Notes: generated from the letters alone by a model not told the origin. A stretch of 57,490 nt of DNA from Gryganskiella cystojenkinii (GCA_015852425.1 JAAAIG010000146.1:1-57490); one strand, 5' to 3'; shown: positions 13,001 to 24,102, counted from the stretch's first letter. Translations and numbers: made by a program.

Positions 13001-13857
13001 ACGTCGTGGTTGATCTTACAGTAAATGAACAGGATATCGCCCATTTGCTCCTGTACCTTTTCCGATCGAAAGTAGTCGTTGTCAGGGAATCTATAACCAA
13101 GAAAAAAAAAAGTCAGTCTACAGCACGTTATCCTCTTTCATAGACCAGCCTTTTTTCTTTTCGTTTAATCGTCTCTCATTCTCTTACGTTCGTTCAACAT
13201 CCTGTTGGATAATCTTTCTCAATTCCGAGTCGACAAAGAATTGTTGCCAGGGACTGTCCTCGGCCAGACTGAGCGGGTTATTGACCTCGAGATCCGGTTC
13301 TGGTCCGTCATCGCTTCCAACGGCCTTGATGTATTTCCTCCGCAACTCTGCATAGCGTTCGCGTTCTTGACTTAGGGCAAAAGGCCAGGTCGAGACTTCG
13401 AGTGTTGGCAAACAGGACAGATAGACCTACGCAGGTGGGAGACGAAAGAAAGAAGAACAAAAAAAAAAGAACCAATGGTTGACCATTGGAGTCAGCAGTC
13501 TGAAAACGGAGAAGAAAGAATTCACCACTGCGCCGATAAGAACAAGTGATGAACGCGTTCCTGGTTTTCATTTTTCATTTTTCATTTTTTTTTTTAAAAA
13601 AAAAAGAGAGATACCTTCCAGCAAACGGAGCGGATACCATCGCTACCAGGATTAGAGTGTTGTGAGAGTGCTCGGGCTTTGAGAGAATCCAGGGTCAGAT
13701 TTGGGTCTTCGAATACCTCGGCCCACTTAACACTAATTCAAGAATGGAAAGAACGAGTAATGAGTATTGCCTTGTATAACAGGCGAACTTGTTGCAGGGC
13801 AAGAGAGAAATGCATTCTAAAAAGGACAGGTTACCGTGCGCCTTTGATGGTATTCAT
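10012..13857 (-). CDS. TBC1D5-like Rab GTPase-activating protein
   Basis: Predicted GAP for a Rab7-type GTPase controlling late endosome, retromer and autophagy traffic. Ten exons (- strand: 13857-13835, 13732-13615, 13426-13188, 13090-12905, 12798-12654, 12519-12463, 12366-12239, 12132-11990, 11894-11410, 11313-10012) give 941 residues. The TBC domain runs from about residue 10 to 390: IRSVCWK, then NNPLSLAEDSPW, DVERTFPDND with the arginine finger near 126, and YRQGMHELVAHLLW with the glutamine finger near 161, so both catalytic residues are intact. EHDTFALFSSLM and RWFRLLFGREFP with DEVFVLWDGIF are characteristic of the TBC1D5 subfamily. The remaining half is proline/serine-rich and likely disordered. 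Exon 1 holds only 23 nt of coding sequence (MNTIKGA plus two bases), so the start is the least certain point. Confidence in subfamily is good. Confidence 0.88.
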
Positions 13858-14218
13858 GCGGATTGACGGAAAGGGAACTACGAGGATAAAGGCGAGGCGT
13901 GAAGAGAGCGATGAAGCAGCTGCCAAGGAAAAGAAAAGTAATGTAATACGGTAAAAGGGTGGTTGAAATTGAATGGACAAACGAGAAAAGGGTAACGAGA
14001 CTCTTCTTCAAAAGTCACGTTGCGTGTGATTGGACGCGCAAAATATTGGAGGCTATCCGTCACAAATGATCATGGCGTAGAAACATCAAGACTTGTTTCT
14101 GCGCGTTATTGGTTTCTTTACATTCTTCATTGGGGGACTATGTACAAAGGGTCCACCTTGTTGAAAAGATGGACTGTGAGCTATTAACATTATTAGTAAG
14201 GAGAACGAAAGAAGGCGT
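13858..14218 (-). promoter_or_regulatory. Upstream region of the TBC gene
   Basis: A 361-bp gap between the start of the TBC gene and the 3' end of the ankyrin gene, both on the - strand. I see no gene or strong motif in it. Confidence 0.4.
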
Positions 14219-17037
14219 TTACGTGGTGACATCTAGAGGATCACGATAACAACAACCGCATCCCATCCCTGCCCACGACACAGGATCAAAACAACAGAAC
14301 CACCAGCTCAACCTCAGGCTCTTGACCGACGATGCCTTCTGCTTCTTCCTCTTACAACCGTCACTTCCACTGTTCCCCCTCGACAACGGGGGTAGCTGTT
14401 GAGATTGCAGACCAGACGAATCCAGTTGTGAATGACAGTGGGCTTGGGAACCCGATTTCGTCACCCGATCATCCACCATGGAAGAAGCCGATGACGACGA
14501 GGACGACAGCGGAGGCGAGGAGAACCCTTGCTCGACCACAACATCCGAGACGCGTGGAAACTCCATCATCTTGATCTCGAGCGGAGGGGTCGGTTTACCT
14601 GAGCTCTTGAACAGTGTCGCGAACGTGGTCGACGTAACGATTCTTGTCGGTGAGAACCTACCAGACGGTGTAGGCGATGGCGGTGGAGGTGAGAGTGGTG
14701 GAGGTGGACTATGTTCAAGGCGATGGAGGTGATTATGGACGAGGTCCTTGCTAGCATGGTACCCGACCGTCACTTTGGAGTTTGTACTGCTATTTACAAT
14801 TGGGTTACCACCACTCGTGGTTCGAATGGTAGAGTTACCACCCGTGTCATTGGATCGGGTGTTGTTGTGGATGTTGCTATTGTTGTGGTTGTTGTTGTGG
14901 TTGTTGTTGCTGTTGCTGTAGTTGATGTCGTTGTCGTTGATGTTCGAGTTGGTCACTGCTGCTGTCGAGGCTGAGAGAGTGCGAGTCTCGAGTTGCAGGA
15001 TCATAGAGACCGGAGGAGAGGACGCGGTCGAAGCCGACTGTCGACGCAACACCGTATGACCACCTAACATCGCACTAGTATTGGTATGTCCCGAGAAAGA
15101 ATGACGCGTCGTTCTTTGATACACGTCTTCACCCGTCTCCTCGGGCACAGACGGTAATGAGGGCGCTGGTGAATGGGTCCTTCGAGAGGGAGACCTGGGT
15201 GGCGTCATAATCGGCTTCAAGCCCATGTGCGACCCCGCTCCTCCAGACTGAACAAATCTCGAGATATACGCGGCTACGGTCCGATGACCCGCGTCCGAGG
15301 ACAAGTTTCTTGCATTTTTGCCGTTGCTGGTCTTGATATGAGCGTCTGCGCCGTGATCCAGAAGCAATTTACAGGCCTCGAGTCGACCGGCGTAAGCAGC
15401 GAGCATCAAGGAAGACCAACCGTATTGATCCAACATGTCCAAATCTGCGCCATGGTCAATCAACTCGGCCATAATCTCGATATGCCCTGCATAACTTGCG
15501 AGGAGAAGAGCCGACTTTTGAGTGTTGTCCTGTTGATTCACATCGACTTGGCCTAGGGTCATGATCAGTCGACAGATCGTGACAAAGCCATTGTACGACG
15601 CGATTATCAAAGGGGTGATGGATTCCTTTTGGTCCAAAATTTTCAATACGAAAACCACGATTCATGCAACAGAGAGAGGGAGAGAGAGAAAGAAAGAGAG
15701 AGAGAAAGCAAAGAAAATGTCAACAATAGGGTTAGTCGAAAAGGTCAGGCACCACATACAGATATGAACACAGAGCATAGGTGAAAAGGGCCGCAAGAAC
15801 ACAAAGATATGTAGGGGTAAAAAAAAGAGGTGGAGAAGCATGTGTGTGCACATGCAGACGTGCATTTTTTTGCAGGATGTGTGAGATTCGCCCCGGATAT
15901 AAAGACGGCCACACAGTAGGGAGGAGCGGCAAAAGGACAGAGTCAGTGCAGCACACTAATACGCACGCGGCATTTGGCGAAAAGGAAGGATGGCGAAAGG
16001 CGAAAACAAAACAAAACAAACAAACAAGGCAAAAAAAAAACAGTGATGTTGGGGACAATGGCATTTGATTATTTTCTTCGATTTGTTTATACCTCGTTGC
16101 CCAAGGACGCGGATGCTCCGGCCAAGAGGAGCAAGTGAACGCATTCGGTACTTCCTGCGGCCGAGGCTTGATAAAGGGCCGTCTCTCCTTCGTCATCTGC
16201 GCAGGATAACAAAGAAATTATTTTTATGACCATTAGACAAAATAGCAAAGGGAGTTATGAAATGAAATGAACGAGCCAAGCAGTGCATAGGCCATCCTCT
16301 CCTTTCTTCCTTCCCCGTCAGTAAAGAGATCGTTTCGCTTATTGAACTTGTTGTAATATTGAGTGTTGGGCTTCACTTTCCCTTTGAGTCGTCTCCTCCG
16401 CACACTCACCGCTCAGTTAGTTGGTGACATAGGTCTATTGCAAAACCCTCCATCTCTCCTTCCCATCCGTTTCTCCAACTGGATGGGAAAAAAAGAAGTA
16501 TCGGGAAGCATAGGCTCCCTCGCTATCCGTTCTTCCCGTCCGTAGGTTTGTTCTTTCCGTTCATTTTAGCGACCAATATAAGAATAGAAAGACGCGGAAA
16601 AATTGTTTACCTGGGAGGTCTGCCTGGATCGAGGGTAAGGATAGAAGGTAACGGAGCACGAGGTGTTTGTTCTCTGTTGCAGCGACCATGAGCATGGTCC
16701 TTCGATCCTTGTCCCGAATCTTGTTCGGGTCCAGTGCGAGACTTGTAAGAACCTGCTCCATGTGTCTTGTGTCCTGCACAAGCACCGCATGAAACAGGGA
16801 TCGGACGACACCTGCGATCGATAAACGTTTTCGAGTCTTTTTTGCAGTTGGATCTACTACGCCCAAGGTCGTGTGTGTGAGAGTCGAGGTTGGTGTGGAG
16901 GAATTCGAGGAAGAATTACTCGCATAGTTGATTTCGCGTACTGAAGAAGAAGAACTGTTGTCATCATCTGGATCAGTGACAAAAGTTAAGCCCTGCTCGC
17001 GGTAGTCCTGATCCTGGAGCTCCTGCCCACGTTCCAT
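14219..17037 (-). CDS. Ankyrin-repeat protein with Asn-rich linker and Cys-rich C-terminus
   Basis: Unidentified scaffold-type protein of 645 residues from exons 17037-16611, 16196-16093 and 15625-14219 (- strand). About six ankyrin repeats occupy residues 95-300. TALYQASAAGS and TPLIIASYNGF are exactly 33 residues apart across the exon 2/3 junction, which supports an AAG acceptor there. The others include SALLLASYAGH, SSLMLAAYAGR and a weaker NARNLSSDAGH. Before them is a Ser/Thr-rich region and a basic TAKKTRKRLSIAG motif. After them come a long disordered region, an Asn/His-rich tract coded by AAC/AAT codons, and a final tryptophan- and cysteine-rich segment (WWFCCFDP, GMGCGCCY). The clustered cysteines could be palmitoylated or bind metal; this is inference. 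Poly-C/G tracts lie immediately upstream of the ATG. I do not recognise a specific orthologue. Confidence 0.8.
14855..14945 (-). repeat. AAC/AAT microsatellite coding poly-Asn
   Basis: Imperfect trinucleotide repeat (GTT-rich on the + strand) inside the ankyrin gene, coding an Asn/His/Ser-rich stretch. It is likely length-variable between strains. Confidence 0.7.
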
Positions 17038-17049
17038 TGAGGAAGAGGA

Positions 17050-17178
17050 GGGGGGGGGGGGGGAAGGAGGTAAAAAAGAAAGCGGGGTTTTAAGGGGTGG
17101 TATGTAAGAAAAGGGGGGGGGGGGGGGGAATGACGTAAAAAAGATAGCTGGGTTTTAATGAGTGGTATGTCAGAAAAT
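17050..17178. repeat. Poly-G tandem duplication (two ~63-66 bp units)
   Basis: Unit 1 starts with G14 (17050-17063) and unit 2 with G17 (17113-17129). Each is followed by nearly the same sequence: GTAAAAAAGA, then GGGTTTTAA, then GTGGTATGT and AGAAAA. The G-runs could form G-quadruplexes on the + strand, that is C-runs in the 5' flank of the ankyrin gene. Confidence 0.85.
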
Positions 17179-17520
17179 GTGGGGCGGCGTGTTGTGGGGA
17201 GAAAGGGAGAGAGAGAGAGGACACGTTTTTCTTGAAGGGATCGAATTCACTGAGGTTGCTGTCGAGGCAATCAAAAGCAATCAGATATGCGTGTGTTCCG
17301 TGGCGTTGTTGTGCGGATGGGCGATATATTGGGATGCAGGAACAGATGGCGCAGGTTCAGGTACAAAGTGCAGTTACAATGTCAGGTTCGGGGGAAGAAG
17401 AGAAAAAAGACGGCGTGAAGGAGGAGAGGTGAGAAGGATGTAAAAGAAGAAGAAAAAGTGGACGATGAGTGACTTTGTGATGATGTAAAAGGACGAAAAT
17501 AGGACAAGAGTGGCAAAGAA

Positions 17521-17550
17521 AAAGGAAAGAAAGAAAGAAAGAAAGAAAAG
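17521..17550. repeat. GAAA microsatellite
   Basis: About six GAAA units in the region upstream of the ankyrin gene. Confidence 0.85.
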
Positions 17551-18363
17551 AGGAGAACGACGGGCTGAAGAGGGCCAAACAAAAAAAGGCACGGGCATAG
17601 GACGGAAATGGCAAAGCACAGGGGGACCTTTCTCGTAAAAAGATTGTCTGGTGTTTGTGTGAGAACCCGTTCGACTCCCGAAACCCCCACGCCTCGTTTT
17701 TTTACTTTGCATTTTGCATGCATAGCTCGTGGCTCCCACACATCTCCCTCTGCCCAACTGTCCCGCGCGGACCGTGTCTCGGGTTGCGGTTCTTGTGTTG
17801 CAGATCCCCTTCAAAAAATGACACGCTTTCTTTTCACATAAGGTTGGGGATTGAGGCATCATCGCGTTCCCGCCTTTCTCTTTTTTTTTTAAAACACAAC
17901 ATTCGTGGTGAAATGGTTCACCTGTGTTGACCCATTTACTTTTTATTATTGTCTCTTTTCTCCTTCTGACTCTTTGGTTTTTTTGTTGTTGTTTATTGTC
18001 ATGCGATCCGTAGTGGCAGGTCTATGTTTTCTTATGCTCCTCCTTTCCTTCGCTCTTTGTTTACAAAAGTCCCTGTCTGTTCCTCCCCGTCTTTGCACTC
18101 CCAAACATGAATAAAAAAAAACAATTGAAATTGATACAGGACGCCTGTTCTTGCATGTTGGCTGGTCTTTTGTGATTTGACCATTTGAAGAATAGGGGGC
18201 CATATCATAGCATGACAATAGACATAAAGGAGTTCCCTTTTTTCTTCTTCTTTGACCGTTGAGAACGAAATCACGAGGCTTCCTCCGTCAGTTGAGGCCA
18301 AAGAAGAGGAAAAAAAGGTTTCATTCCTTATGCGCCGAAGGTTGTCGCTAAAAAAAGTCATCC

Positions 18364-18369
18364 TTTATT
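18364..18369 (-). terminator. Polyadenylation signal of the MCM-binding-protein gene
   Basis: AATAAA on the - strand about 60 nt past the stop codon at 18431. Confidence 0.5.
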
Positions 18370-18430
18370 CATTAAATGGTACATAAGCAGTGAAGGGTAG
18401 GTGACCCCGGTCCTCTTCTCCTTTTTTCTT

Positions 18431-21246
18431 TTACTTCTTGCGGTCATTGACCTGCTTTGCGAGCGAGACAGCATGCTCCCAGCTTGCTCTGGAAAGAGAG
18501 GTCTCGCCTTGACTCAAGGACACAATCCTTTAGTGAACATAAAAAAAATATGAAGTCAGCAAACGTAAAAAAAACGTGCGTCAGATTCCCGCGGTTGTCG
18601 GCCTGATGAAAGTTTTCTTTTGTTTTTTTTTACCTTGCAAGGGAAATGTTGAAAGCAAACTCGTCAGGTGTGATCGGGGTTGTTTTGGCAGCTATAGCAG
18701 CCTTACGCTGCTCCACAAAATCGGTTTCGATTTCCAAACAAAAAAAAAAAAAAAGAAAAAAACAATGAGCAAACAAAAGAAAAAAGCGCGGGAAAGCGCG
18801 GGAAACAATTTCTCTGTCTGCGTTCAGGTGCAGGCGCCTAGCCCGCATTTTTTCAAATAAAACAAGGACTACAAAAAAAACGCACCTTGGCAATCTCCTC
18901 GCTGACAGTATACTCGGCCAGACGCAGCACGCTGAGGTACTTCCTGAAAACCTTGATCTGGTCTGCTGAAGGCTCTGACGTTGACGTTGCGGCCTTGGAG
19001 GCATCAACTTTCAACGTGATAGCACAGTCAACCTATTTTTCAAAAAAAAAAAAAAAAAAAAAAGGAGCTTGAAAAAACTTAAATAAAAAAACTCTTCTAT
19101 TAAAAAAAAACAAAAAAAAAAAAAAAAAAAAAAGGAGCGTGAAAAACGTTAACTCAGATTCCTCTTCTGTTCAAAAACACTCATAAAGAAACAACATCAA
19201 TGGTAACATCGTCAAATCAAGGACATGTTTGTCAGCACGACTCTTACTGGCACCAATGAGCTTCCAAGGGAGACAATCAACAGAGAGATATCCGTGTTAA
19301 AGTCCAGGCTGTTGAAGGGGAACATGTAGCTAAGGGTCTGATTTTGACTGACGTTCGACAAAGCTCTCAGGTTCTTTAAGCCTAAAAGATGTCGCCAAAG
19401 AGATCAGGGAACTGGTCAGTACTCTTGAGATACAAGACAATCGTCATCTTACAGTTGTGCACTGTGTGACATTGTATACCTTGCTCGTTCAAAGTTCCCT
19501 CCTCAAGGGCAGTCTCGTCCAATAACAACGCCGTTCCACGGCTGACTTGCAAAGTTCCAGACATCAACTGGTCGTCCTTTCTAGGATAAAACGTTTCCGT
19601 GTTCAAGATCTGGAGAGTCATGGGGATGGAGTGAATCTTTGGAAGAAGGTTGTTCATGATCTTCTTGAGGCTCTCGAACACGGACGAATCCTGCTCCGTC
19701 TGCTTGACGTTCAAACTGAACTTTCCAAGGGCCTTGCCGCTAGGTCTCGCGTATCTACAATTCGAGCATCCGAGAATGGAATATGTTTAGTATGGCTCTC
19801 GTGTACCGTGCTTATGCTTACAAGTAACCATTGCAAGTCTTATCACTCACATTCTGGCCAACATGTGCAACAATACGAGCTCTGCTGCGAGCTCATCACC
19901 AAGAAGTGCGGAGGTAAGGTAGGCGATCAAATCTTGACGGGTGGCAGCAGCGTCCTTCAAACAGGTCTCCATATCGGACTCTGAAGGGCGTCCATCCATA
20001 CCGAGCTCTGGGTGTCCATGATCATCAACCTTGCACATCGTGATCGCATGAACAGTAGGAACGCGGGGAGAATCTGAAGAAGCCTCTTCCTGAAAGTCGA
20101 ATGAATCGCCCGACATGCTAAAACAGAGGGAAAAAATCATTGGAGATCAGGCTCTTGAGAAAAGTTTCCCTCTCTCATTATCATCTACACTACAGTGTCC
20201 AAGTCGTTTTTGCGTTAATCTTACACTGCATTGCTGGCACCGAGAACACCAATAACATCGACCATGTCGGTCACTCCGATGTTGACATCTGAAGAGTGTG
20301 TCTTGACAATGGCTGCAAAGTGCTGGGTTCCTGCGAAGGGGTACCTTCCTGCGATGACCTGAGATGTGTTGTCTCCTTCAAGGCTCAAGTCTTCGAGAGC
20401 AAGCTCGAGCTTTCTGTTCGCAGAAATATCCTGTTTCTTGGCCCACTCAGACTCCCCAGGGACAGAGACACAGTAGTAACTGTTCCTGAGATCCATGATA
20501 TCCTGATCAGGGACACAATCAAGCAACTGTTTTTGATATCGGTTAATTGTGCTGTTTCTTCGCAACTCATAAACATACGTTGCTTCCAGTAATTGATACG
20601 TACGTCGTCACTGTGAGGACCATCCGAGTATCTGTGGCAAATCAACTTCTATTGGAGGAAAAGCTAAAGCGTCAGAGGTGTTCACAGCCGGGCGAACTTC
20701 TTTCTTTATCGCTGAAACTCGACAATCTTTTACCTCCTCTCCGTTGGGCTCGGTAATAGCAGTGGAAGCGAACAAAGCAATCTCCTGCGACAGATCCGTG
20801 TCCTGAACCATGCATCTGAATCTGACGAGGGAGTTGATGGGCAACTTGCGGATAGACTGGGCATCGAGGCTAGGGATCTAGATACAGGTTGCCACCAAAA
20901 AATTAGAAATTTCGTTTTGACAGGACCGTAAGCAGAGGAGTCGAGAAGCGTGGGCGAAAGGTACCTGGAGCAATTTCTCGCGGGTGTTGAAGAGATCCTT
21001 AAAATGGGCAGTGACTCCAAAGTTGTTGGACTCTGAGGCATTCTCTCTAGTCCAGTTCCTGGCTACGGGAAAGACGTTTGAGATGCAAGAGATTAAAAAA
21101 AGGTTAGTCCTGAGCAATCTCATTTCTCAAGGAAGGGTCAATGTGCAACAAGGCATGAGGTATTTCCTATTACAGAAGAGGTCCTGGATGGTGTCGAGAG
21201 GGCGTTCGATGGCAGCGTCGATGGCAGACATGACGGAAGGCGACAT
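18431..21246 (-). CDS. MCMBP: MCM complex-binding protein (MCMBP/Mcb1 family)
   Basis: Binds MCM2-7 subunits in the nucleus and helps MCM assembly and unloading and sister chromatid cohesion (family knowledge from human MCMBP and fission yeast Mcb1). Eleven exons (- strand: 21246-21174, 21062-20965, 20877-20734, 20648-20604, 20526-20225, 20117-19851, 19754-19453, 19381-19248, 19032-18886, 18734-18634, 18527-18431) give 569 residues; human has about 642. Recognisable blocks are LVRFRCMVQD, YYCVSVPGESEW, LTSALLGDELAAELVLLHML, GKALGKFSLNV, RKDDQLMSGTLQ, LLLDETALEEGTLN, SVLRLAEYTVSEEIAK, DFVEQRK and SQGETSLSR. Two features are odd: intron 8 carries a 70-bp tandem duplication, and the intron before exon 10 appears to end in TG (see findings). 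Using the nearest AG instead would drop eight conserved residues. S. cerevisiae lacks this family. The gene starts 185 bp from the stop of the actin-related gene. Confidence 0.93.
19041..19180. repeat. 70-bp tandem duplication starting with A22 runs
   Basis: C followed by A22 and GGAGC occurs at 19041-19068 and again exactly 70 bp on at 19111-19138. The rest of each unit is similar (TGAAAAA, CTT/GTT, CTCTTCT) but diverged. It lies in intron 8 of the MCM-binding-protein gene. Confidence 0.85.
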
Positions 21247-21431
21247 TTTGGTAAACGATGTGATGTGGAAAGTGAGAATGAAAGAAAAGGCAGCAAACAA
21301 AAAGAGGTCTGTTTTGAAAATGCGCAAGTCACTGCTCTCTCTCTCGGATTGGTGGCGCATTCATTCGTTCAGGGTCCGATTTTGCTCTGTGTTTATTGTG
21401 TGTGCTATCGTGGACGATTGTACTTTCTTTC

Positions 21432-23327
21432 TTAGAATGTTTTCGTGTGGACTACACTGGGTCCACTTTCGTTGTAGTCGACCTTGTTGATGTAGTTGCG
21501 TGGGTCAGGGAAGATAAGCTGTCATTCAATAGCAGTAGAAAAAAATAATCACAATTAATATCGATCCGGAACATCCTCACATGAACGACTTTTTTTTTCC
21601 AATTCATGCAAAGTTAAAACTCACCTTTGCAACAATCTCTGAACCAAGGAAACCAGCATGAACGATAGAGTCCTTGAGTGCAGGGAAATAGTCGGGAATC
21701 TTCAAGAACTTGACTTCGCGCACCTGGAACTCTCCAAAGTTCTCCGAGACCGTCAAAGAGTCCTCGATCTCACCCTGAATGCGTGCTTGAAGGCCTGTTG
21801 GATTTCACATAAGAGAGAAACAGCGATGTCTTAGTATCTATCTATCTATCTCAACTGTCCAGTTCAAATATTATAATTTTTTATGGACATACCTGCGATC
21901 TGACACGATCCTCCAGTAACAATAATCGCCTCCCATAATGACTGACGTTTCTCGGCCTTGCATCCCAACAGGGCGGCATGAATCGCCTCCACAATGTTCA
22001 GGGCACGCTTGCCGACCAAGTCTGGGTTGAACAGGGGTTCTGCAGCTCTGAACCGCGCGGACCCAACAGTAAACATTTTGCCGTTGTATTCTGCTTGAGC
22101 ACGGATCTTGGGCTCCTTCTCATCCTTGCCAAGAACCTGGCAGACACCAGACTCCTTCAAGTGTCTGGCGAATTCCAGATCCAGAGGCTCTCCATATTCC
22201 TTGATGAGTTGAGTATCCTCCTGAAGAAGCTTCAAAAAGTAAGTATCGAAATCTGACCCAGCCACTGGAACAGTTTGAACGGCATTGCGCTGAATTTGAG
22301 TGTCGATAATAGGTGTAATTTCTAGAGAAAATGGCAAACGATCAAACAGCAGCTTAGCAATGATGCCTCTTATTTGTCAATGATGTCAATGATGTCAAGA
22401 AACGAGCTCCCTTACCAGTAGAGTTGTGGCCGATATCGATAACAAGTCCAGTGACAGCTGCGCATCCGTAAAGTGTCATGAGTGGCTCTTCGGCGAGGTA
22501 AAGTCCTGGGACGTTAAAGTTCTCGAAAAAGATCTGGGTAATACGCTCGTGCTCCTCCTTTGTCCAGTCTGTGGGAACGACCATGAGTACTGGTGAAGCG
22601 TTGCGCGATCTCTTAATGCCCAACTCACGGAACAATGTGTGACGCCTAAAGTAATGTAGTCGACAGTCAGAAGAAAGTGTTAATTCCTAAAGAGTGGTAG
22701 TCAACGGGAAACGGTGCCATCCTATTTGCTTGTAAACGAGTCGTCTTTACCAGAGTGCCTCCATGGCGGCCCAGTCCTTGACGACGCCCTCCTGGAGCGG
22801 TGTGGTGACTGTGAGTTCGGTGTCGGGGTACTGTTGCAAAGCTTCGGTCAACGCGGCTCCACTGTAGTAGACAACGTTGGGTCGAGTGCTGGTTTGCTCC
22901 TTGGATTCGTCTCCAGACTCTGCTTCATTTTCGGTCTCCTTCTCTGACTTCTCATCCTTCTCCTCCTTGATATCCTGGTTTTCAGGCTCGGATTCCTTTG
23001 CTGCTGCCTCTATTTCGTCCAATACATCTGGTGCAACGGTTCTTGTTCCAACGAGAGAACGTATCGTCTATTGTTAAATGGGTGCAAAAAGGCGACGGTT
23101 GGTTAGACTGGTCTCTTGATATAAACTCTATCTCCGTCCCTTCCTCTCTGTTGCATCACGTATATATCCCCCCCCCCCCTTTCTCTTGTAGGTTTGTCAT
23201 CCATCAAGGTGCAATTGATTTGCATTACCACACTTGGGGGTTTGTTTGTGTCGACGACATTGATGCCGGCCTTTGTGTTCCAGGATCCAGAGTGGAGCAC
23301 GACAAAGTTTTCTTCCCTGAGAGCCAT
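21432..23327 (-). CDS. Actin-related protein, Arp9-like (chromatin remodelling)
   Basis: Actin-fold protein, probably a structural subunit of SWI/SNF-RSC-type remodellers in the nucleus. Six exons (- strand: 23327-23229, 23067-22751, 22645-22416, 22321-21893, 21794-21625, 21518-21432) give 443 residues. Actin-family elements are VLHSGSWNTKAGI at the start (phosphate-1 region), LYLAEEPLMTLYGC, GLVIDIGHNST with EITPIID (phosphate-2), IIVTGGSCQIAG, and the C-terminal FLGSEIVAK followed by NYINKVDYNESGPSVVH. The first loop lacks the usual DNGS and the protein ends unlike actin, so it is an ARP, and probably does not hydrolyse ATP normally (inference). A Glu/Lys-rich insertion lies near residues 52-95. 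The resemblance to fungal Arp9/Arp42 comes from memory of these motifs; other ARP classes are possible. A TATATA sits just upstream of the ATG. Confidence 0.82.
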
Positions 23328-24102
23328 CTTCCTTTCTTGTGATTATATATAGATGGAGGTGCAGCTGCAGAAAAAGGGTGGTGAGATGGAAACGGGAATG
23401 AATGAATGAATGAATGAATGGAAGGGCCAAAAGATTGACGATTGGACGAGATCATCAATCAAATTGTGGTGGCGGAGAAAACAATCCGTCTTCGCGCTCA
23501 TCACGTGATGCAATTGTAGCTGTATGTTCCTCCCCCAGACGCCCTGACTATGGCTTGAAAGCCTTTCTTTTTACCAATCCTAAAGCCAAAGGTGATAAAA
23601 GGTGGACTCGACTCGAAAGTTGTGAGTGCGTCAGGAGATGTGAGGGCTACTCTGCAGTCTGGTTTCCAGGATTGCGTCCTCCCTAACGTCTTGTTTGGAC
23701 TGGTGTGTTGCTTGGAAGAAGCCCTGAAAGCCAAGCATTTTTCGTGACTGTGCCCTCTGCCCCCCTTTCGCGCTCATTTCGAGCCAAAAACTAAAAGAAG
23801 GGCGAGCATGCTAATATTAAGCATTTCTCACTTCTCATCAGGGACCATCTTTTTCTCTTTGTACCCAAACCTCTCGACATCAAATCGACCTCTTCGCGCA
23901 CTACTACCCGACTCTGATAAGCGAATAACGACCACCCCGATGGTACTATTGCAGGACATATTCTCATCACCGGCTCTTCATCAGAAAAATAGACGAGATT
24001 CTTCCAGGGAACGAACTTGGCATTAATCATCCCCTTGGCTGCATGTTTTCAATTGATTAGGCCACCACAGACAGACAGAACCTCTTGTCGGATGCACAGC
24101 CG
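23328..24102. promoter_or_regulatory. Divergent promoter region, ARP and TVP23 genes
   Basis: 775 bp between two divergent starts. It holds a TATATA next to the ARP start and a GAAT microsatellite (23396-23420). No supported gene; an upstream noncoding exon of TVP23 is possible. Confidence 0.45.
23396..23420. repeat. GAAT microsatellite
   Basis: About six GAAT units some 70 bp upstream of the actin-related gene start. Confidence 0.85.

Larger units (their letters stand above)
17038..18430. promoter_or_regulatory. Large upstream region of the ankyrin gene
   Basis: 1.39 kb without a supported gene, between the ankyrin start and the MCM-binding-protein stop (both - strand). It contains two G-runs in a tandem duplication at the ankyrin end, a GAAA microsatellite at 17521-17550, and long pyrimidine-rich - strand stretches. 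Open frames here are low-complexity and lack homology that I recognise. A - strand AATAAA for the MCM-binding-protein gene lies at 18364-18369. Confidence 0.5.

Noticed and set aside
17374..17862. 162-residue frame on the - strand with a phenylalanine-rich end
   Set aside because: Composition follows the GAAA and CT-rich DNA; no conserved motif, and the hydrophobic end is a translated microsatellite.
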